A DNA stretch of 64,000 nt, from the NCBI GenBank assembly GCA_905221605.1, contig CAJNDS010000546.1:875405-939404 (forward strand), read 5' to 3'. This DNA is from Symbiodinium natans (Eukaryota; Sar; Dinophyceae; Suessiales; Symbiodiniaceae). Of this stretch, positions 28,425 through 36,150 are shown one piece after another. Position numbers and translations under genes: made by a program. The notes under the pieces are model-generated. The model did no database searches. It saw nothing but the letters and a program-made list of their open reading frames with translations, and had not been told where the DNA came from. Numbering within the stretch: position 1 is the first letter of the stretch; the number at the start of each line of letters is the position of its first letter.

Positions 28425-29165
28425 TCAGGATGTGAACCACGTAGATGACGGATCTGTAAGCAAGTAGGGGCTGGCCAAGGCCATGCCGAGGTCTGAGCAG
28501 AGCTTGGCCGGGTAGACCTCCGCCACCGACGATCCTTTGGAGCGGCGATGTGGCAGGCCTGTGCATGAGCAGAGGCCTCGTCCTGAGCAGAGTTTACTTT
28601 CAAACCTGCGAAGATCAGAACAGTCCAGATTGCCAAAGACAAAACATGTGCGAGCGCGCCATGGTCTGTGATATTGACACAAGTCGATGGCCTGGTAATG
28701 AACATGAGGACGCTGGAGGAGCTCCTGCAATTCAGGGAGATGCCACAGCTTACTGCTCCAAGGACCTGCGATGCACCAAGGGAGAGAGAAACGATCAAGC
28801 CATGCCACGATGCGCAACGCAGCCCGAATAGTCTCATTACCCTGTTGCACTTTTCGACAATCTTGTTCCGACAAAAACTCGCCAGGCATCCCCCATGGAT
28901 GTGCCTCATTTCGTGTTGCCGCTGTACGATCTCGAGTACTTGAGAAAGAACGGCAAGGAACAGCTAACATGGCACCGAGCACTTCGGAACGGAAGATTGC
29001 TCTTCGGAGATTGCGCAGAACTTTCTGCGACGTCAGGTCGTAGTCTTTGCCTTGCCGGGTGTCCCATTCAAAAGATCGAAATCCCAAGCGTCGAAGCGCC
29101 CGAGCCACGCCTCCTCTGCCGCTGAACAAGTCGAGGAGGTGGCGCCCTCGATGCTTCGGCGTCAT
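28425..29165 (-). CDS. Cytosine-C5 DNA methyltransferase-like ORF of the retrotransposon
   Basis: The 246-residue frame starts with ATG 29165-29163, overlapping the recombinase stop (ATGA). Motif I is DLFSGRGGVARAL (AdoMet binding), motif IV is AVPCRSFSS (PC with the catalytic Cys), and a PWRARTCFV stretch is in the place of motif VIII. The usual ENV/ENP of motif VI appears as AGPWSSKLW, so a conserved Glu seems missing. The family transfers methyl groups to cytosine. Retrotransposon-borne cytosine methyltransferases are reported from dinoflagellates; the join to a DIRS-type element is what I see here. It is shorter than host enzymes and lacks a clear target-recognition domain. The ORF ends 11 bases from the duplicated terminal block. 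Confidence 0.7.
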   Translation of the reverse strand: MTPKHRGRHLLDLFSGRGGVARALRRLGFRSFEWDTRQGKDYDLTSQKVLRNLRRAIFRSEVLGAMLAVPCRSFSSTRDRTAATRNEAHPWGMPGEFLSEQDCRKVQQGNETIRAALRIVAWLDRFSLPWCIAGPWSSKLWHLPELQELLQRPHVHYQAIDLCQYHRPWRARTCFVFGNLDCSDLRRFESKLCSGRGLCSCTGLPHRRSKGSSVAEVYPAKLCSDLGMALASPYLLTDPSSTWFTS

Positions 29166-30485
29166 GGTGGACCAGGTGGGTTCCATTTGCCGAGGATAAT
29201 ATCCCCGAGACGTTCTTCGCACAGCTGGCAGTGCGTCCTCAGCTTTTCTGGAAGCTCGAGGAAGGCAGACGCCAAACGTCCTGACTTCTCGTACCTGAGG
29301 ACGGACTTGCGACTTTTCCAAGTGCCCCTTCGCTGGACCTCGTGCTGGGTGCGGAGGTTTCTGGCTCGGTCGATGCTCGGGCCGGAGTGGCGCATCTGAT
29401 ACGGGGACAGACTCACACCCAGTGCGGCGGTCACGTCGCTGAACACCTTGACGAACTCGCCGTAGTTGAAATCCCAAAGTGGCGTGGACGCGTGCTGTTT
29501 CTTGAGCGCTGCGAAGACGATTGGCCCCCAAGAAAGGAGGTACGGTGAGTCCAAGATCAGTGAGGTGTCGAACTCCCCTGTCTTTGAAGGTTCCCCCAGA
29601 TGCTCCGGGGAAAGAAGCAGACTCCACTCCTCGAGTGTGTGGCGCACTGGGCTCACTAGCGAGTACACTGTGCACCGAAGCAGCTCGGACGGCCTCGCAT
29701 AGCTTGAGAGCGCCACTGCGGGTGAACCCGCGCCTTCGCAGCTCTGCCGCCACCGCGGCCCACACAGCCAGCGGGTACGGTTTTCGACTGCGGCCTGGAC
29801 ACAGACGATGCCATCCCTTGAGACCTCTCCAGGACCTGGGCAGCTTCAGGCTGCCACGCTTGCCATACTCTGGGTTGGCATGCAGGAAACCCGCCAACAA
29901 CTTGTCTCCTCTGTGCGGTTGCTCCCCCGCCCAGAACATGTCGTTGAGGTACGTCACCATGGCCGCATCCACATCGCTGCTGGTTGCGAGGCTTAGTCGG
30001 AGCCGCTTCACGAAGGCCTTGAAACCCACCACCTCTTTTCGGTAGTAGGCCTGGACCTTCTGAGTGACGGCCTGCTCCTCGAGGAAGGTGCTCCCTCTCT
30101 GAGCTGCCGCTTCCCGTGCCTCTAAGTACTTTCGGAGCCGGCGGCGCACACGCTTTGCCACCACTCGCTGCCTTGGTTTGACTTCTGCACGGTCCTCGGA
30201 CTCTGTCGTGGATGAGGACGTACTCTCGTTTGTTTGCTTGATGCCCTGGACCTGTTGTAGCTGTTTTTCCGTCTGAGGGAGCTCCGTTCTTCTTGATGGA
30301 GGCGTCACCAGAGTGTCCCCTAGCGATTCTGCCTTCAGGGCCCTCTTCGAGGGGGGCGCAGGCTGCAGCGCAGGCTTTTCCAGCTGTCGGCCTCTCTTCT
30401 TTGCCGCTGACTTTACTGTTGGCCTCGGACTCAGCTGCCTCTTTCTCGAACCTTGGGGCAGCACGAGATGGCCCATCGGCAGCAT
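29162..30485 (-). pseudogene. Tyrosine recombinase (two frames)
   Basis: The N-terminal part (30485 to about 29725) has a basic start (RKRQLSPRPTVKSAAKKRG) and a helical core-binding region (YRKEVVGFKAFVKRLRLSL). The catalytic part continues in the next frame from about 29725 to TGA 29162-29164. It carries YARPSELLR (first Arg), YQMRHSGPS (Arg box with Tyr in place of the first His), RRGTW (Trp in the second His/Trp position) and SVLRYEK (nucleophile Tyr). This enzyme would integrate the circular DNA. The frame change suggests an indel near 29725. Confidence 0.8.
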
Positions 30486-31740
30486 TGGCTTCAGAGGGGA
30501 CCCATCGCACGGAGGTCGAGACGTTGCGCCCTAAGCAGTACGCCCCGAACTTCCTGATCACCTTCAGAACCCCGAAGTGACGACTACGACAACGTTCGAA
30601 AGCAAGACTGACAGCCATATTGTCCACTAACAATAGTTGTCTCATATCACGACCGTGCCTGCTGCAGACAACCCGCTCCAGAGACATGAGGAGGGCGCGC
30701 GACTCAAGCTCATAGATCCCTTCGCCTTCTTGAAACCTCCAGCGCCCAGCCCTCTTGACGTCCCACAGGTCCTTCCTGAGGAGGCTCGCCGGAACTTCGG
30801 CGAATTCCCGTGAGGCGGCCCATCCAGCTGATGCCAGGAGCTCATCGTCGACCTCTGAGTGACTTTCCAGGTCAGCATGCAAGGCCTCCAGCGCAGACTC
30901 CCGAGCTGAGTGGCCCGCGCGTCGCTTGAACCTCTCCCTCTCAGAGAGCCGGCCCACAGCGGACACCGCAGCTTTGGGTGCCTTGCAGGTACAGACGCCA
31001 TATCCCTCTAGACTGGCATCGCTGGCAGAGATCAAGTCGTTCCATTGTCTCCACCAGTCACTACGGCAGAAGATTAAGGCCCCGCGCGCTGCCTTCAGCT
31101 CCTCGATGACGCTGGGCCATAGCTTTGCCTTCTCCAGATAGTGGCGCCTGACGAACCGGTAGCAATGATGGAAAATTGAAAGCAGCGGACGATTCACCAG
31201 GAAAGCATACGTCAGGTGGCCTATGACAACCTCCAACAGCCGTCCCGTGGATCGCCCCCGCGTCAAGAGCCCATCGAGTGCCTTCCGGATACGCAACGCT
31301 CTATCTGGCTTCACCTGTGTGCTGCGAGCTTGCATGTCCAATCGACACCCCAGGGCTTCGGCCTGGCCAAACATGACCTCGCCAGGGTGCAAGAGCAGGC
31401 CGCGCGCATTGAAGGTGTTCTCGACCTCTTTGAGGGACTCCGAGACATACCTGCGGTCAGTCGACATCAACCCCAAGTTGTCCACGTACACATAGTGGTA
31501 ATCTCCTGAAACCCCGGCCTGGTTCTCCTCCAGGTTCGCCTGGATAACGACGGGGTCGCTTCGATCGTTCACCAGCCTTGAGTGGGCCAACCTGGGTATT
31601 GTTGCAATAAGATTCTCGTTAGCGGACTGGGCAAAATACAGCGACCAACTGCACCCCATGCAGAGCGGGCGAGGGAAGGGGAAAACGAGCTGCTCAGGAT
31701 GCACCCATTGCCCGTCAACCTCTCCCCCATCCCTCATCAC
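30440..31740 (-). pseudogene. Reverse transcriptase C-terminal part and RNase H
   Basis: The second RT frame shows motif B (RPLCMGCSWSLYFAQ) and motif C (YHYVYVDNLGLM, where the usual YxDD is YVDN). RNase H follows: SDASLEGYGV (first Asp), ELESRALLMSLE (Glu), LLLVDNMAVSLAF (second Asp) and WVPSEANAADGPSR, the typical DIRS/Gypsy-type RNase H ending. The frame stays open past the domain to 29656, but coding evidence moves to the frame starting at 30485. VDN in motif C may be a natural variant or damage. Confidence 0.8.
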
Positions 31741-32587
31741 CCACTTTCAGCGGTATAGGGTCCAAGCAGAAAAACTTTCCCAACCATCTCGGTTGGATCA
31801 TCCTGTGGAAGCAATCTTTTACATCTGACAGTCCTACATGCAGCCCGACCCCGTTGATGAGCGCCTCGAAGTCCATGCCCGAGCCCGGGTCAATCTCAAT
31901 CTCGATGCGGGCAAAGGCCTCAGGAGTACAAAGTCGGACAGCAGGGGGATCAACAAGTCTAGCGTTAGCTCGCCTTCCATCGATGATCAATCTCTGCTTG
32001 ACACCGTCCGACTTCTTGACGAAAAAGGCCCCAGCCCTCTCAGCAGGAACCAAGGTCAGGTCGAGGAAACCGATGCGGTACAGCTTCTGAATGAATTTAC
32101 GATACTCTTTTAGACTTCCCCTCAGAACCGGATCCCAGTATGGAACAATGGTGCAGTCCTCAGGAGTCTCACGAAGCATGCGCTCAGGAGCTTCTAGGTG
32201 GCGACGGGCGTCTTGAGGTAGAAGATCGAGGATCTGAGGTGAATCATGTAAATCTTCAGGTAGAGAGACGCGCTCGCCCATGAAACTCGCCAAAGTTGAC
32301 GGGAGTCCCTGATACTCAGAGCTTCCCTTGAGCAGCTCTCTAATGGCTGCCTCACCGGAAAGCGCAGGCAAAAAACTGGCCTCGGAGCGAACTGATGATC
32401 GCGCCAGCGCCTGCACTCTCTCCAAGACTTCGCTTTGCAGCCTTGAAGGTGGAAAGGTAGGGGTCGATGAGGACGAAGTCCCCGACATCCAGTTGAGGAG
32501 ATCAACCCCTTGCCGAAAGTATTCGAATTCAAGCTTTCGCCGTCCCTGCCTCTGTGCGCAGCGGCGGCTCACCGGCCTTCTTCCCAC
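31715..32587 (-). pseudogene. Reverse transcriptase, N-terminal part
   Basis: This frame carries RT fingers/palm motifs: RLIIDGRRANARL (R-x-N region) and GLSDVKDCFHRM (motif A, with the first catalytic Asp in DVKD). It runs out at 31715 after KFFCLDPIPLKV, while the rest of the RT continues in the -1 frame from 31740. A single indel in a C-rich run (31700-31740) or a programmed shift would explain this. The N-terminal 90 residues (GRRKLEFEYFRQGVDLLNW) resemble the linker that precedes RT in such elements. Confidence 0.8.
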
Positions 32588-32772
32588 TCAGGGCGAGGAA
32601 GAGGGAAGAGCCGATTCCCAGGGCTGCTAGAAGAAGGCGACCTCCCCCCTGGGCAGGCGGCCGCCGAACCATCCATCATGGGCTGTGCGGGGCCTCCAGC
32701 CCGCGGCTGGCGCGGCCCCGGCCCCGTCCACGACCCCCGCCACCAGGGAATGCTTCCTTGCCTGTGAGCTCG

Positions 32773-34071
32773 TCACCATCGGGCGGCTGTGGGCCCCGAC
32801 GAGCGTCCTTCATTTTCTGTCTTGCAGTCTGCAGTTCCTTCTTTGCCTCGCTTGGCCGCCCAAGCGCGCAGCTCGGGCGAAACCAGATCGTCGGGAGAAA
32901 AGCTCCCGGTGAAGAGTCGGGCGTGGCCCCACTCGGGCCCTGCCGCGCTCCCCGAGGCAAATGCCTCTACGATGGTTTGAACACGTCTGGAAGCAGCTTC
33001 AAAGCTCGCAAGGCTTGGAAGGTTAAGTTGATCGTAACTTCCCCCCAAATAAATGATCTCGATGAGGGCTCGGAGCTCGTGGGCAGTTCGGTCGTGCTCC
33101 GCCACGTTGTGCTTCTTCATCCACAGCTGCATCCATGAACGGGGCTCACCGCCGTGCTTCAAGCAATGCTTTAACATGTGGAGTGTGCTTTGGGGACCCT
33201 GGTGCGGCCAATCGCTGAAGATGGATGAGCTCGAATCCTGAACCACTCGTCTCCAGTCCCTGTATCGTTCACCTTGGGAGTCGTACTCGACCCACAAGGT
33301 ACGGGCGTCATCGACCTCGGACGGCTTGACCTTCTCCTCCGTGATCTGCGTCTCCGGCTCGTCAAGACTCCCAACGCCCAAGGCCTTGTCGATTGACACT
33401 GCCTCGGAGACTCCCAGCTCGAGCTGTCGCCTGGACAGCCATTCGTCGAAGGCATCATCCTCGACTACTTCGACTCGAAGCCAGCGGCCCTCACGGACGA
33501 TCACCCCATCTGTGTCGGACAGGCGGAGATCGTCGCCTTGTAGAGCCCGCACTTCCATTCCCAAAGTGAAAGAACCTCTGGGATCAGCCACTCTCCATCT
33601 GGAGCCCGCCGGAATTGGTCCATGTTGTACTGCAGCCCGTCTAGGTCCTTTCGCTGTGACCCGAAACCGAGGCTGAAGCCAACCCTCCAATCCCACCAGG
33701 CTTCCATCGGCCAGAAGCACCTGTCCAGTCCCGTCACCAGGGAGCCTTCCATGGGCACTGCGATGGGCCTCATGGGCCTGCCTCACGTGACCCTTCAGCT
33801 CTGCATCGTCCAAGGGCTTCTTGAAGCGATATACGCCTCGCCTCAGATTAGCCAGGGTGCGCACTCCAAAGGGGACGTGGCGAACTTTGTCTGGACCATC
33901 CTTGGCCTTGCCCAAGAGGGATTCTTCGTAGACGTCCCCATCAGGGGTCAACACCCACCAGGTTCCAGCTACCAGACCTGGAGCCAGGACAATCCGCTCA
34001 TGCCACACGTCGTCGTCCGTGTACCAGACAATCACTTTGGCACCAGCATCATAGTCAGCCGACATACTCAA
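32773..34071 (-). CDS. Gag-like ORF1 of the retrotransposon
   Basis: A 432-residue frame upstream of RT with no enzyme motif. The first half is beta-rich and repetitive in style (VIVWYTDDDVWHERIV; TWWVLTPDGDVYEESL). The second half is helical with DWRRVVQDSSSSIFSDWP and HMLKHCLKHGGEPRSWM. No zinc knuckle is visible. Position and size suit a Gag-type nucleic-acid-packaging protein, which is inference. In another frame (32676-32850) the sequence continues as a basic GRGRGRGRASRG tail, so a frame change near 32850 may have truncated the C-terminus. It is followed by the RT frame with a gap of about 185 bases. Confidence 0.6.
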   Translation of the reverse strand: MSMSADYDAGAKVIVWYTDDDVWHERIVLAPGLVAGTWWVLTPDGDVYEESLLGKAKDGPDKVRHVPFGVRTLANLRRGVYRFKKPLDDAELKGHVRQAHEAHRSAHGRLPGDGTGQVLLADGSLVGLEGWLQPRFRVTAKGPRRAAVQHGPIPAGSRWRVADPRGSFTLGMEVRALQGDDLRLSDTDGVIVREGRWLRVEVVEDDAFDEWLSRRQLELGVSEAVSIDKALGVGSLDEPETQITEEKVKPSEVDDARTLWVEYDSQGERYRDWRRVVQDSSSSIFSDWPHQGPQSTLHMLKHCLKHGGEPRSWMQLWMKKHNVAEHDRTAHELRALIEIIYLGGSYDQLNLPSLASFEAASRRVQTIVEAFASGSAAGPEWGHARLFTGSFSPDDLVSPELRAWAAKRGKEGTADCKTENEGRSSGPTAARW

Positions 34072-34390
34072 TGATTCCGCCGCCTCTGCGTCGTGGAGAG
34101 CTTGCGGGCCCGGCCTCTATCTTCGCTCGTGACCTCGACACTATCCAGGATCTGATGCCCAGGGCGGAGCCCACAGTGATCAAAGATGCCCCTGCGCCCT
34201 GCCACAACCACGACTGGTTCCAATGTCCTTGGGTCGTGCCTTCGTGGGTCCTGTTCTCACTATGAATCACCTCCACTCGGCACTCACACACGCAAGGTTC
34301 AGGAGGTGGGAAGCAAGTGAGCGTGGGAGCCTTTCGCCCCAAATCAAGCCAGTGCGCAGCCCAAGCGACCAATAGCGCTTCCCATCGCAT
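34055..34390 (-). CDS. Small ORF at the head of the element, possible membrane segment
   Basis: A 111-residue frame starts 18 bases inside A1 with MRWEALLVAWAAHWLDLG and has a second hydrophobic stretch (GASLITVGSALGIRSWIV). It ends 17 bases inside the gag-like ORF in another frame. No family is recognised. It could be a leader ORF or chance, because the region is GC-rich. Confidence 0.35.
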   Translation of the reverse strand: MRWEALLVAWAAHWLDLGRKAPTLTCFPPPEPCVCECRVEVIHSENRTHEGTTQGHWNQSWLWQGAGASLITVGSALGIRSWIVSRSRAKIEAGPASSPRRRGGGIIEYVG

Positions 34391-34407
34391 GGCCTTACTA
34401 TCCTTTC

Positions 34408-34481
34408 AGACTTGAGCATCGTTAGCCACGTCGCATTTCATGATGCGCTCGGCTCAGTATTCCTGTGCACGCACGAACATA
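34408..34481 (-). repeat. A1, upstream terminal repeat of the retrotransposon
   Basis: A 74-base copy of A at the 5' end of the element (minus strand). Identity stops at 34481 after CGAACATA, giving the right boundary in window coordinates. Confidence 0.85.
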
Positions 34482-35206
34482 TTATTTCTTATTGTTGTCG
34501 TTTGTTTTTCATGCTGTAATGGAGCAAACCGAATAGACATGGATGACCAGATGTTGCCCGAATGCATTTTGCCAGGCCTGAACAACGCATTTGGTCTTGC
34601 TTTCCACATGTGCAACGCCGCGTGCTCTTTCTGCACTTTTTCAAAGCGAAAACAGCTGAATGCATTTGGGCACAGGCAAAAAATGCCTTCGGACTTTGGT
34701 TTCTTCCGTACGGGGCCTCTGTCGTTGACACAAAAGTCAGCTATCAAGCGAGTTTTTTATTGTGGTTTTGGAAGGAACAAGCTGCGCGAATGCATTTTGC
34801 CTGCTTTGCAAAATGCATCTGGGCATGTTGCTTCTGATTTTATAGGCCCCTCTTCGGGAATTTTGCGAAACGGTGATTATGGTTCCAAACGCGTTCAAAT
34901 CCTATATATAGATGTTCTATGATGTTCTTATGCGCAGAAAGACATGAAATTTCAGCCGGCAGAACCCAAGATTGCAACATGATAGGAAACCAGTGCCAAA
35001 TGCGTTTTCGGGCGACGAAAAATGCATGTGGAATGCCCTCAGACGCATGTCGGGGAAATGTTGGTCGTAAAATACCAGATGTCCAAGCGCTGCCCGAATG
35101 CATTTTGCCAGGCCTAAAAAACGCATTTGGTCTTGCTTTCCACATTTGCAACGCCGTGCTCTCTTTGTGCACTTTTTAGAAGGCGAAAACAGCTGAACGC
35201 ATTAGC
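34482..35206. repeat. GCATTT-rich repeat, right flank of the retrotransposon
   Basis: A block at about 34543-34685 (CCGAATGCATTTTGCCAGGCC, CGCATTTGGTCTTGCTTTCC) is repeated at about 35069-35200, and 34996-35078 matches the left flank at 27824-27910. Frames here are open by chance on both strands. I see no gene. Confidence 0.75.
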
Positions 35207-35995
35207 GCGGGCGAGGTCGCTCACCACGGGCCCGAACCGCGAGACACCCGCCCGGCCCCATTGCGCTCATGGTCGGAGACCATGGGAGACCACGAACCCA
35301 AGCGCGCGACACCCTCTCAACCCCTGTCGCTCATGATCGGAGAGGAGACCGTGGAGATCACGACCCGGACCATTGCGCTCATGAGCGGAGACCATGGGAG
35401 ACCACGGACCCAAGCGCGTGACACCCTCCCAAACCCCTGTCACTTCCAAAACCATGAAAACCATGGACCGCGTGACACCCACCCGGCCCCATTGCGCTCC
35501 ATGCGTCCACGGACCCAAGCGCGTGCCACCCGTCTAGCTAATCGCGTGGCACTTTTTTCTGAGGAGAGCGCCCCAAACAGTTCCTTTTGGGGAAAAACCA
35601 CAGGCCCGAAGCGCGTGAGGACCAAAGGCCCGAGCGCGTGACACCCACCCGGCTCATGTTGGCCGCAATTGTGCTCATGATCGGAGACCGTGGGAGACCG
35701 CAGGCCCGAAACACGTGACACCACAGGCCCGAGCGCATGACACCCGCCTGGCTCATGATCGGAGACCATGGGAGACCACAGGCCCCGAAGCGCGTGACAC
35801 TCACCCAGCCCCAATTGGCCCCAATTGTGCTCATGATCGGAGACCATGGGAGACCGCAGGCGCGAGCGCATGACACCCGCCCGGCCCCAATGGCCCAATT
35901 GTGTTCATGATCGGAGACCATGGGAGACCACAGGCCCGAAGCGCGTGACACCCATCTGGCCAAGCGCGTGACACTTTTTTTTTTCTGAGGAGAGG
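35207..35995. repeat. Degenerate minisatellite, units of about 60-75 bases
   Basis: About ten diverged units carry CTCATGATCGGAGACC, ATGGGAGACCACAGGCCC and GAAGCGCGTGACACCC in this order. Units differ in length and the frames are open on both strands (226 residues on minus), but the coding look comes from the repeat. A second motif (CCCCAAACAGTTCC/TTTTGGGGAAA) occurs at about 35567 and 35998. Confidence 0.85.
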
Positions 35996-36066
35996 ACCCC
36001 AAACGGTTCCTGTTTGGGGAAATACTTCGCAAGAGTGAGAAGCTGCACTGCACTGGGTTCCGCGGC

Positions 36067-36150
36067 CTGCATTCCTCTGGCCCCAATGCTGTTGGCACAC
36101 AGGTCAAGAAGCTCGAGCTTGACCTTGTCCACAAGGGCTCTCGCAAGGGC
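36067..36150 (-). CDS. LRR exon i
   Basis: 28 codons, ALARALVDKVKLELLDLCAN followed by SIGARGMQ; GC donor. The minisatellite starts about 70 bases downstream on this strand. Confidence 0.85.

Larger units (their letters stand above)
27911..34481 (-). mobile_element. DIRS/PAT-like tyrosine-recombinase retrotransposon with methyltransferase ORF
   Basis: The 6.57 kb element reads on the minus strand: A1 repeat, small ORF, gag-like ORF, reverse transcriptase, RNase H, tyrosine recombinase, cytosine-methyltransferase-like ORF, then B1-A2-B2. The 74-base A repeat occurs at 34408-34481 and 27929-28002, and the 18-base B repeat at 28003-28020 and 27911-27928. This is the split-direct-repeat arrangement known for PAT and Ngaro elements, which integrate as circles by a tyrosine recombinase and leave no target duplication. 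There is no integrase, aspartic protease or LTR. An extra 256-base tandem duplication enlarges the right end. RT and recombinase are split over frames, so the copy is probably inactive. DIRS-type elements usually carry an adenine-type (Dam-like) methyltransferase domain; here the motifs look cytosine-C5-like and the ORF is last. Confidence 0.85.

Noticed and set aside
27929-34481. LTR retrotransposon
   Set aside because: The repeats are 74 and 18 bases in split order, with a tyrosine recombinase and no integrase or protease.
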